From Chlamydia trachomatis (GTDB taxonomy: Bacteria; Chlamydiota; Chlamydiia; Chlamydiales; 2-12-FULL-49-11), in contig CAMBTZ010000004.1 of NCBI GenBank assembly GCA_945870925.1, positions 1 to 23,430 on the forward strand: a stretch of DNA of 23,430 bases. The letters run 5' to 3'. Positions 14,528 to 20,944 of the stretch are shown here, piece by piece (position 1 is the first letter of the stretch; every line of letters begins with the position of its first letter). A model generated the notes under the pieces. That model saw only the letters and a program-made list of their open reading frames with translations. It ran no database searches and was not told where the DNA came from. The translations under genes and the position numbers were made by a program.

Positions 14528-15580
14528 ATGTCATCTGCAGAAGAAATTGGAAAAAAGAAAGCACTCGAACTAGCCCTTGCTCAAATCCAAAAACAATTTG
14601 GTGAAGGGGCTATTATGTCTCTTGGAAAACACTCTCTTTCTAACACGATTCAAGTAATTCCCACCGGATCAATTTCACTAGATATGGCACTCGGTATTGG
14701 TGGTGTTCCTCGCGGTAGAATCGTAGAACTTTACGGCCCTGAATCTTCAGGTAAATCGACATTAGCTATGCACATTGTTGCTAATTGCCAAAAAAATGGC
14801 GGCATTGCAGCTTACATTGACGCTGAACATGCCGTTGATCCCGGTTACGCAGCTAAAATCGGCGTCAATCTAAACGAGCTTCTTATCTCTCAGCCCGATT
14901 CAGGCGAGGAGGCATTAAATATCGCAGAAATGCTTGCTAGGTCAAATGCAGTGGATGTCATTGTAATCGACTCAGTTGCTGCCCTTGTCCCAAAAAGCGA
15001 ACTAGAAGGGGAGATCGGCGACACTCATATTGGCTTACAGGCAAGACTTATGTCTCAGGCTTTAAGAAAGTTGACTGCAACCCTTTCAAAAAGCAATACA
15101 TGTGCAGTGTTTATTAACCAAATTAGAGAAAAAATTGGCGTTATGTTTGGTAATCCCGAAACAACAACTGGCGGTAGAGCTCTTAAATTTTATGCTTCGA
15201 TTCGAATTGAGATTAGAAGAACAGCTGGTTTAAAAACTCCAGAAGGAGTTGAGTTTGGAAATCGAGTAAAAGTAAAAGTAGTAAAAAACAAAATGGCGCC
15301 ACCATTTAAGTCAGCTGAATTTGACATTATCTTTAATGAAGGTATTTCTAAAACAGGTGATCTTATCGATTTTGGAATCGACATGAATGTAATTGAAAGG
15401 AAAGGTCCATGGCTTAGTTATAAGGGGCATAAATTTCAAGGCAGAGAGAGCGCAAGATTGGAGTTAAAACAAAACCCTGTTCTTTTAGAGGAACTTGAAA
15501 GCGTAATCTTAAAAGCATATAAAGAAAAACTCGAACCTAAATCTCTAGAGCCAATTCCTTTAGTAAAAGCTGGAGTTTAA
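14528..15580 (+). CDS. recA: Recombinase RecA
   Basis: 350 residues, full length. Binds single-stranded DNA as a filament, performs strand exchange with ATP and drives recombinational repair. Walker A GPESSGKST at 70-78, the IDAEHAVDP block, VIVIDSVAALVPK (Walker B), QALRKLTATLSKS, loop-2 region GNPETTTGGRALKFYAS and KNKMAPPF are all intact. The C-terminus is short and less acidic than in E. coli RecA. ATG 14528 has GGAG 5 bases upstream; a TGATACATT extended -10-like element at 14488-14496 may be the promoter, with no obvious -35. No LexA-type operator was seen. The last 44 bases overlap the convergent polyprenyl synthase gene. Confidence 0.98.
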   Translation: MSSAEEIGKKKALELALAQIQKQFGEGAIMSLGKHSLSNTIQVIPTGSISLDMALGIGGVPRGRIVELYGPESSGKSTLAMHIVANCQKNGGIAAYIDAEHAVDPGYAAKIGVNLNELLISQPDSGEEALNIAEMLARSNAVDVIVIDSVAALVPKSELEGEIGDTHIGLQARLMSQALRKLTATLSKSNTCAVFINQIREKIGVMFGNPETTTGGRALKFYASIRIEIRRTAGLKTPEGVEFGNRVKVKVVKNKMAPPFKSAEFDIIFNEGISKTGDLIDFGIDMNVIERKGPWLSYKGHKFQGRESARLELKQNPVLLEELESVILKAYKEKLEPKSLEPIPLVKAGV

Positions 15581-16376
15581 GTTTATTGATAGGGAGGTCT
15601 TCAAGAAGATCAAGACAGTGTTGAATTTCAAGGTGAAACCGCTTCTTTGCAAGATCTCTCCCTTTAAAAAGAGCAAAGTTTAAACTCTCCTTATTAATGT
15701 CTTGTGAAATGTCCTTAAGATCATCTCTCAATTGAAATGCAAAACCAAAATGTCTAGCCAATTGTTTTATTTGTTCAAGATTTGAAAAATCACCACCTCC
15801 AAAAACCCAACCCAAAACAAAAGCGCCTTCAAAAAGTGTTCCTGTTTTTAAATAGATTACCCTTTCCAAAAGTTCTTCAGTAAGCTCTTCCTCTTTTGTT
15901 CCAAAAAGGTCGTAATACTGCCCTAGAACAGCGCCTTTTATTCCGGCAGAGTGACTAGCTTGCTCAAGTGCAATTGTAACAGCCTCGAACGCTTTTGTCG
16001 AAAAATCACCACCCGATTTGGCCATTTTCCGCCCATTCTCTTCAATTTTTTTAAAAGCCTCAGAAATTAGAGCGTAACTTGCAAGAAGAGCAACCGTCTC
16101 TCCATACTCCTCGTGAACAGATTTTTTTCCTCTTCTGAAATCATCATTATCCATACAAGGAAGATCATCAGCAATTAAAGAAGCAGTATGAAAAAACTCA
16201 ACCGCTAATGCTGCATCCATTACTGGAAGGTTAAAGCCTAATGATTCAGCTATACAATGAACAATTAATGGACGAATTCTTTTTCCGCCGCTTAATAGTG
16301 CGTATGAAATTGCTTCTGAAAGTTTGTTTGTATTCGGAAAAACAACCTTTATTGCCTCTTCAATTTCAAGCTTCAT
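15537..16376 (-). CDS. ispA: Polyprenyl (farnesyl/geranylgeranyl) diphosphate synthase
   Basis: 279 residues. Condenses isopentenyl diphosphate with allylic diphosphates to make C15-C20 chains feeding undecaprenyl and quinone synthesis. First Asp-rich motif DDLPCMDND (70-78, the DDx4D bacterial form) with nearby RRGKKSVHEE; second motif LRDDLKD (216-222); GGKRIRP (30-36) binds diphosphate; KTGTLFEGA (177-185) is also typical. The residues before the first motif (FFHTASLIA) include no bulky aromatic pair immediately upstream apart from FF at 61-62, so chain length is uncertain between C15 and C20. ATG overlaps the upstream GlmU-like stop (ATGA). The 3' end overlaps recA by 44 bases antisense. 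The pair with the GlmU-like gene matches CT628/CT629 as I recall. Confidence 0.93.
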   Translation of the reverse strand: MKLEIEEAIKVVFPNTNKLSEAISYALLSGGKRIRPLIVHCIAESLGFNLPVMDAALAVEFFHTASLIADDLPCMDNDDFRRGKKSVHEEYGETVALLASYALISEAFKKIEENGRKMAKSGGDFSTKAFEAVTIALEQASHSAGIKGAVLGQYYDLFGTKEEELTEELLERVIYLKTGTLFEGAFVLGWVFGGGDFSNLEQIKQLARHFGFAFQLRDDLKDISQDINKESLNFALFKGRDLAKKRFHLEIQHCLDLLEDLPINKLKLQLLLKELALEI

Positions 16377-17014
16377 TCAATCACCCCTTTTACAGAAACA
16401 CAAGGTGGTACTTTTGCCCCAGGAAGTAAAATAGTACCGGGATTAAGCACTGCATTACAACCAACCAAAGAGCCGTGACCAATAAGTGCTCCAAATTTTT
16501 TACGTCCAGTTAAAATTCTTTTTCCTTCATACAGTATTGTAATTTCCTTCTCATCCAGCCTTAAATTCGCGCATTTACTTCCGGCGCCTAGATTGACACC
16601 TTCGCCGATTACAGAGTCACCACAATAGTTAAAATGAGGTAATTTTGCTCCATCTAAGATAAGACTCCTATTAATTTCAGTTGCATGTCCAATAACACAT
16701 TCATTACCAATTACACTACCTTTCCGAATATAGGCACCATGTCTTATTTCACAGCCATCTCCTATCAAGCATGGTCCCTCAATATAAGAACCTTCTTCAA
16801 TAACACAACCTCGTCCAATAGAAATTTTTCCTTCATTGGCAAGAAACACACCTTTCTTCAATGGGCTTCTTTTTTCAAACGTTGTTGTTTTTAAGATTTC
16901 AACAATAGCATTCAATAGTAACCATCCCTCTTGATCATGGTGAAAATAGGGAGCCAGTATTGTGTTAGACAACTTAAATAAATTTACAGCAAGAAACATA
17001 TCAACAATATCCAC
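16373..17014 (-). CDS. GlmU C-terminal-domain-like left-handed beta-helix protein
   Basis: 213 residues from GTG 17014; an ATG at 16999 is an equally possible start, as neither has a strong ribosome site. The N-terminal ~45 residues look helical; from ~65 on there are hexapeptide repeats of a left-handed beta-helix (ISIGRGCVIEEGSYIEGPCLIG, given partly; IRKGSVIGNECVIG; VNLGAGSKCANL; ALIGHGSLVGCNAVL). The PHFNYCGDSVIGEGVNLGAG and GRKKFGALIGHGSLVG blocks resemble the acetyltransferase half of GlmU. The nucleotidyltransferase (Rossmann) half is absent, so it cannot be a complete GlmU. Role probably acetyl transfer to a sugar phosphate or a related sugar nucleotide step in cell envelope synthesis. 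Chlamydial CT629 is similarly short, as I remember. Overlaps ispA by 4 bases. Confidence 0.8.
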   Translation of the reverse strand: MDIVDMFLAVNLFKLSNTILAPYFHHDQEGWLLLNAIVEILKTTTFEKRSPLKKGVFLANEGKISIGRGCVIEEGSYIEGPCLIGDGCEIRHGAYIRKGSVIGNECVIGHATEINRSLILDGAKLPHFNYCGDSVIGEGVNLGAGSKCANLRLDEKEITILYEGKRILTGRKKFGALIGHGSLVGCNAVLNPGTILLPGAKVPPCVSVKGVIE

Positions 17015-17260
17015 AGCTTAAAAATATAGAGTATAATAGATTTTAGTATTTTCTTCTTCTTCATACGTTGTGGATTTGTTCATAACACAAATTTCCTCAT
17101 TACAAAAGCATTGTTTACAAATTGTCAACTTCCTGTTCAAAACACCCCCACTTATCAACATTACAAAGATATGAACATTGCCGCAAACAAGTCGTGAACA
17201 AAATATATAAATATTAAACAGTTTCTAAGAAGCTTTCTATATAAGATATTCCAAAAAAAA
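17007..17260. other. Candidate chromosomal replication origin (oriC)
   Basis: Gene-free, AT-rich DNA between divergent gene blocks. DnaA-box-like 9-mers: ATATCCACA 17007-17015 (8/9 to TTATCCACA), TTATCAACA 17152-17160 (8/9), and inverted AAATCCACA at 17069-17077 (7/9). Four TGTTCA copies: 17077-17082 and 17134-17139 direct, 17172-17177 and 17195-17200 inverted. An AT-only stretch (AAATATATAAATATTAAA, 17201-17218) could be an unwinding element. G/C strand bias reverses across the region. No perfect DnaA box is present, and the region also contains promoters for glmU-like on the left. Confidence 0.45.
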
Positions 17261-17273
17261 AAATTTCCTAAAA

Positions 17274-17410
17274 TTCAACGCAAAGGGGCAAAGAAACAAA
17301 GGCGCAAAAAAAGAAGATACCCTGCTGCGTATCCATTATTTTATAAATAAAATGAATTTAAAATAAGATAACTAGCTTTGTGTCTTTGTATCTTTAAGTC
17401 TTTGCGTTGA
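17274..17410. repeat. Inverted-repeat element of ACGCAAAG type
   Basis: Left arm 17274-17309 (TTCAACGCAAAGGGGCAAAG then AAACAAAGGCGCAAA) and right arm 17375-17410 match as reverse complements over about 36 bases, beginning with a perfect TCAACGCAAAG. The ~65-base centre contains its own fold-back (ATTATTTTATAAATAAAATGAAT). Each arm is itself a degenerate array of CAAAG units. Total ~137 bases, non-coding, MITE-like. Confidence 0.6.
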
Positions 17411-17496
17411 TTTTTTGATATAAACCATCTAGATAGCGCTAAATTTCAAGTTAAAAATGTATCTCTAAGTTTTATGACAGGATCTAAAAAGAAATT

Positions 17497-17571
17497 TCAG
17501 GATGAGAGGATTTGAACCTCCGACCTCAAGCCCCCCAGGCTTGCACGCTAACCGGGCTGCGCTACACCCTG
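17497..17571 (-). tRNA. tRNA-Pro (anticodon GGG)
   Basis: 75 bases read on the minus strand. Acceptor stem CAGGGTG / CATCCTG with discriminator A, starting with the C1-G72 pair typical of bacterial tRNA-Pro. D-arm GCGC..., anticodon stem-loop CAAGC-CTGGGGG-GCTTG giving anticodon GGG, T-arm GGAGG-TTCAAAT-CCTCT. CCA is not encoded. The promoter is directly upstream. On the opposite strand it overlaps an apparent N-terminal extension of the ung frame, which is therefore not coding. Confidence 0.95.
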
Positions 17572-17587
17572 AAATAAATGTTACAAA

Positions 17588-17616
17588 ATGTTATGATGAC
17601 AGGAGGAAAAAGTCAA
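17588..17616 (-). promoter_or_regulatory. Promoter of tRNA-Pro
   Basis: Minus strand: -35 TTGACT (17611-17616), 17-base spacer, -10 TAACAT (17588-17593). Predicted start ~10 bases before the tRNA 5' end. It overlaps the ung ribosome-binding site on the other strand. Confidence 0.65.
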
Positions 17617-17618
17617 GG

Positions 17619-18299
17619 ATGTGTTTTTTGAAATTGGAAATGGAAAAAAGCTGGATTGACATTTTAGGAGATGAGCTTGAAAAACCGTATATGAAAAAGC
17701 TTTTTAAATTTCTTGAGAAAGAAAAGGGTGAGGTTTACCCTGAAAAAAAGAATATTTTTAAGGCGTTTTTTTTAACACCATTTAAAGATGTTAGAGTTGT
17801 GATATTGGGGCAGGATCCTTATCATGGACCGCATCAAGCGCAAGGTCTTTGTTTTAGTGTTATGAACGGGTGTAAAATCCCTCCCTCTTTAAAAAATATC
17901 TACAAAGAGTTACAAGATGATTTAGGGATCAATCCTGTAGGGCATGGCTGTTTAGAAAAATGGGCAAAACAAGGTGTATTACTATTGAATGCGATATTAA
18001 CCGTTAGAAATGGAGAGCCTCTTTCGCACGCTGAAAAAGGATGGGAACGCTTTACTGATACAGTTATTGAAAAGCTCTTTTTAAAAAAAGATCCTGTTGT
18101 TTTTTTACTTTGGGGTAAGTTTGCACAAAGTAAATGTAAATCTGTTTTACATGAAAATTGTGATCACCACCTTATATTAACAGCAGCTCATCCATCACCT
18201 TTTTCTGCAAAAAAATTTCTTGGGTGCAAACATTTTTCAAAAGCAAATGAGTTTCTTATAAGTGTTGGAAAAAAACCAATTAATTGGGAGTTAACGTAG
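17619..18299 (+). CDS. ung: Uracil-DNA glycosylase
   Basis: 226 residues from ATG 17619, the first start after AGGAGG (17601-17606); the ATG at 17640 (MEKSW) would give 219 residues and is also possible. The frame is open back into the tRNA gene, but that part cannot be coding. Removes uracil from DNA as first step of base excision repair. Catalytic water-activating loop GQDPYHG (Asp59 counted from MEKSW), the uracil-binding KIPPSLKNIYKEL, GVLLLNAILTV, FLLWGKFAQ and the minor-groove loop AAHPSPFSA with catalytic His184 are intact. The stop is immediately followed by the GTG of the MFS gene. Family 1 UDG, corresponding to CT607 as I recall. Confidence 0.96.
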   Translation: MCFLKLEMEKSWIDILGDELEKPYMKKLFKFLEKEKGEVYPEKKNIFKAFFLTPFKDVRVVILGQDPYHGPHQAQGLCFSVMNGCKIPPSLKNIYKELQDDLGINPVGHGCLEKWAKQGVLLLNAILTVRNGEPLSHAEKGWERFTDTVIEKLFLKKDPVVFLLWGKFAQSKCKSVLHENCDHHLILTAAHPSPFSAKKFLGCKHFSKANEFLISVGKKPINWELT

Positions 18300-19541
18300 G
18301 TGAGCGCAAGAAAAATAAAAAAATTCCCATTTTTTGTAATATTACTAACATTTGCCCTCTCATCTTTAAGCGCAACAATTGTATTCCCAATTTTAGCACC
18401 TCTATTTTTAGGTAGTTCAGGGACTATTATTCGCCCTGAAATTCCTGAGACTATTAGGTCGATTCTTTTTGGAGTATTCCTAACATCGTTTCCACTAGCT
18501 CAGTTTTTATTTGCCCCATTAATTGGTGATTATTCTGATAGAAATGGGCGAAGACGGGCGTTTTTTATAACTTTATGGTTAGAACTTATTGGCTACATCT
18601 TATCTGGTGCAGGAATACAGTATCATCATTTAAGTCTTCTTTTTGTAGGAAGATTTATTACAGGTCTTGGTGCTGCCAACTTTTCTGTCTGCCTTGCCAC
18701 CCTTGCTGACATTAGCTTCGATGAAAAAAGTAAAGCTAGATATTTTAGTTACGGTTCGGCAATTGCCGGAGTAATGTTTGTCTTCGGTCCATTCATAGGG
18801 GGAAGACTCTCCGACTCAAGCATCTCACCTCTATTTAACTTTGCCTTCCCATTATGGGTTGGTGGAGGCTTAGCACTACTTAATATAGCGCTCATCTTTT
18901 TGGCTTTTAAAGAGACACTTTTGATAAAAGAGGATGTCACTGTCGATCCAATAAAAGCAATTCATAACATAGAGAGCGCTTTTAAACTTGATGCAATCAG
19001 AACTCTTTATGCAGTCTTTTTTTTCTTTCTCTTTGCTTGGAATATGCTTTATCAATTTCTGCCTGCTTTACTTGTCGAAGAATTCAATGCAAAAAGTTCA
19101 TTGATCGGCGATTTAACCGCATTAATGGGTATTGTATGGTTTGTAGGAACCCTTGTAATTTCCTTCTTCTTAAGGTTTTTTGACCAACAAAAAAGAATGC
19201 TTATCGTCTCATTAATCCTATTTGCTGTAACAGTTATTTTTATCCCTTATCCAGATAAACTCTCGCTCTTTGTTCTCATATCGTCTATAACAGTCTTTCT
19301 TGCCGGCGGCATCTGGCCTATATTAATAGGAACTATTTCAAAAATATCCGACCCCAAGGCTCAAGGAAAAACTTTAGGAATCAGTCAATCGATCCAATCA
19401 CTCTCCATGCTTCTTGCTCCATTTTTTGGTGGCTTTTTCCTTCAGGCACATAGTAAAACTCCCTTTATTTTCGCCTCACTATCAGCCCTGATTGCCATTT
19501 TTTTTCTCACAAAACTTAAATCATCTTTTTTTAAAGTGTAA
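18300..19541 (+). CDS. Major facilitator superfamily transporter
   Basis: 413 residues from GTG 18300, directly abutting the ung stop; GGGAG about 9 bases upstream supports it. About 12 hydrophobic segments, beginning FFVILLTFALSSLSATIVFP, with motif A between TM2 and TM3 (GDYSDRNGRRR, 76-86), a motif-B/C-like FVGRFITGLGAANF and FGPFIGGRLSD, and a central loop near residue 215. The layout and DRxGRR motif fit TetA/Bcr-like drug:H+ antiporters or general MFS_1 proteins; the substrate cannot be told from sequence. The long hydrophilic insert between TM1 and TM2 (FLGSSGTIIRPEIPETIRS) is a little larger than usual. Likely co-transcribed with ung. Confidence 0.88.
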   Translation: MSARKIKKFPFFVILLTFALSSLSATIVFPILAPLFLGSSGTIIRPEIPETIRSILFGVFLTSFPLAQFLFAPLIGDYSDRNGRRRAFFITLWLELIGYILSGAGIQYHHLSLLFVGRFITGLGAANFSVCLATLADISFDEKSKARYFSYGSAIAGVMFVFGPFIGGRLSDSSISPLFNFAFPLWVGGGLALLNIALIFLAFKETLLIKEDVTVDPIKAIHNIESAFKLDAIRTLYAVFFFFLFAWNMLYQFLPALLVEEFNAKSSLIGDLTALMGIVWFVGTLVISFFLRFFDQQKRMLIVSLILFAVTVIFIPYPDKLSLFVLISSITVFLAGGIWPILIGTISKISDPKAQGKTLGISQSIQSLSMLLAPFFGGFFLQAHSKTPFIFASLSALIAIFFLTKLKSSFFKV

Positions 19542-19547
19542 AGCTGT

Positions 19548-19576
19548 TTTACATAAGAAGTCGGGTGTGATATAAT
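19548..19576 (+). promoter_or_regulatory. Strong promoter directly abutting the next start codon
   Basis: TTTACA (19548-19553), 17-base spacer ending TGTGA, perfect TATAAT (19571-19576), with an extended TGn element. The expected start is 19583, the A of the ATG itself, so the transcript would be leaderless. Confidence 0.75.
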
Positions 19577-19582
19577 GAATCT

Positions 19583-19939
19583 ATGGTTCGTGATTTTACA
19601 TCTATAATAGCTTCTATTTCAACCCGTGGCGAAGGCCGTCTATTCTTGTTTGGTAAGGAAATATTTGTATTTACTGATGAGGTAAATGATATGTGGCAGC
19701 TAGCTACAAAGGTCTCTTCAGAGAGTGAATCAAAGAACCAATCAAAAATTCAATCAGAGTTAAGAGAATTTTTAACTTACTCTTTTACAACTTACGGGTC
19801 GCTTGCAATAAAAGATTATGCAGGTAGAGGTATCTATTTTCTCTATGATGTACCGTCAGCAAACAGGTATGTATTTTTTCAAAATGTGCTTAAAGCTTAT
19901 TTAGAAGAAGCTGATAGCTGGTGCAAAATATTTGAATAA
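19583..19939 (+). CDS. Hypothetical 118-residue protein, probably leaderless mRNA
   Basis: ATG 19583 has no ribosome site but a perfect TATAAT ending 7 bases before it. No signal peptide or membrane segment; a small alpha/beta cytoplasmic protein is likely: beta-like RLFLFGKEIFVF, then an acidic/Ser-rich helix (SSESESKNQSKIQSELREFL), then YGSLAIKDYAGRGIYFLYD and a C-terminal helix VFFQNVLKAYLEEADSW. No family recognised. It is followed 17 bases later by dapA, which has its own -10 element overlapping the end of this gene. G-rich coding strand like dapA and ung. Function unknown. Confidence 0.75.
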   Translation: MVRDFTSIIASISTRGEGRLFLFGKEIFVFTDEVNDMWQLATKVSSESESKNQSKIQSELREFLTYSFTTYGSLAIKDYAGRGIYFLYDVPSANRYVFFQNVLKAYLEEADSWCKIFE

Positions 19940-19943
19940 TACG

Positions 19944-19949
19944 TATAAT
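19944..19949 (+). promoter_or_regulatory. -10 element of dapA
   Basis: Perfect TATAAT 7 bases before the dapA ATG; no Shine-Dalgarno sequence in between. The -35 region (GTGCAA around 19921-19926) is poor, so strength is uncertain. Suggests a leaderless or nearly leaderless dapA transcript. Confidence 0.5.
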
Positions 19950-19956
19950 CACTTTC

Positions 19957-20841
19957 ATGTTTACAGGATCGATTGTTGCTTTAGTCACCCCTTTTGAAAA
20001 GAAGGGTCAAAATATTGATTTTTCTGCCGTTAAGAAATTTCTTGAATTGCAGATTTTGGAAGGGAGTGATGGTGTTGTAATAGGTGGTACAACAGGTGAA
20101 GGGCCCACTTTGGAGCAAGATGAATTTAGTGAGCTTCTTGAATTTTCTATAAAATTTGTTAATGGTAGAATTCCTGTGATTGCAGGTACTGGCACTAATT
20201 CTACTAAAAAAACTGTTGAAATGACACTTCTTGCTAAAAATCTCGGCGCAAATGGTGCTCTTGTGATTACGCCCTATTATAATAAGCCGACAGATCTTGG
20301 CGTTCTTGCTCACTATCGAGAGGTTAGTAAAGTTGGTCTTCCATTTATTGCTTATCATCATCCAGGTAGATGCGGCATTGAACTTGATGTATTAACACTT
20401 ATAGAGCTTTCTAAATATGAATTTTTTGCAGGCTTAAAAGAGTGTTCAAAAAATCGTTCAGCAATGAGGGAGCTTATAGAAAAATCTCCGGGTATTACTA
20501 TTTTATCAGGTGATGATGACAGGGCAATTGATATGATTCAAATGGGCGCTAAAGGTTCTGTATCGGTAATTGGAAATCTATTTCCAGCTTATTGGAAAAA
20601 ATTAATTCTAGCAGCTCTTAATCTCGATTTTGATCAAGCAGCACAGCTCTATTCTCAAATTAAGCCGCTAATATGGGCTCTTTCACTTGAGGTTAACCCT
20701 CAGTGTATCAAGTGTGCTTTAGCAAAAGAATTCAATTGTGAAGAGATCTTAAGGCTGCCTCTTCTTCCTGTAATAGAAGATACGCGAGAAGAGATTTATG
20801 AAGCGTTAGAGAAATTTCAGTTAGAAACAAGTTTTCAGTAG
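19957..20841 (+). CDS. dapA: 4-hydroxy-tetrahydrodipicolinate synthase
   Basis: 294 residues, normal length. Condenses pyruvate with aspartate semialdehyde, first step of diaminopimelate/lysine synthesis. The N-terminus MFTGSIVALVTPF aligns with known DapA starts, so ATG 19957 is secure despite the missing ribosome site. Catalytic residues fall at E. coli-like positions: GGTTGE (Thr45/Thr46), TPYYNKP (Tyr107), Tyr133 and Arg138 in IAYHHPGRCG, and Schiff-base Lys161 in AGLKECS; GDDD binding-site loop at ~188. YHHPGR replaces the common YNVPGR. The downstream dap genes are not in this window. Diaminopimelate feeds peptidoglycan made at chlamydial division. Confidence 0.96.
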   Translation: MFTGSIVALVTPFEKKGQNIDFSAVKKFLELQILEGSDGVVIGGTTGEGPTLEQDEFSELLEFSIKFVNGRIPVIAGTGTNSTKKTVEMTLLAKNLGANGALVITPYYNKPTDLGVLAHYREVSKVGLPFIAYHHPGRCGIELDVLTLIELSKYEFFAGLKECSKNRSAMRELIEKSPGITILSGDDDRAIDMIQMGAKGSVSVIGNLFPAYWKKLILAALNLDFDQAAQLYSQIKPLIWALSLEVNPQCIKCALAKEFNCEEILRLPLLPVIEDTREEIYEALEKFQLETSFQ

Positions 20842-20902
20842 TTTGTATAAACCGACTAAAAAATTTTCTAATTTAATTCGCTATATAATCCGTAAATAGG
20901 GG

Positions 20903-20932
20903 AGGCTTGACTCTGTATATAGGGTCAAGCCT
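20903..20932. terminator. Stem-loop between convergent genes
   Basis: AGGCTTGACTCT, loop GTATAT, AGGGTCAAGCCT: 12-bp stem with one G-T pair. It sits between the ends of dapA (20841) and the convergent glycosyltransferase gene (20945). No T-run follows on either strand, so it may be a processing or attenuating structure rather than a classical intrinsic terminator. Confidence 0.5.
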
Positions 20933-20944
20933 GACTTAGAGGTT

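Noticed and set aside
17274..17410. CRISPR-like array from repeated CAAAG units
   Set aside because: Units are short, degenerate and in opposite orientations, with no regular spacers or cas genes.
17502..17618. N-terminal extension of the ung reading frame
   Set aside because: It runs through the tRNA-Pro gene and its promoter, and ung family proteins begin near MEKSW.
19981..20361. 126-codon minus-strand frame inside dapA
   Set aside because: dapA is certain on the other strand; the antisense translation shows no family pattern or ribosome site.
20884..20889. TATAAT between dapA and the glycosyltransferase gene, suggesting a small RNA start
   Set aside because: No usable -35 at 16-18 bases, and the following stem-loop lacks a T-run; kept only as a motif observation.
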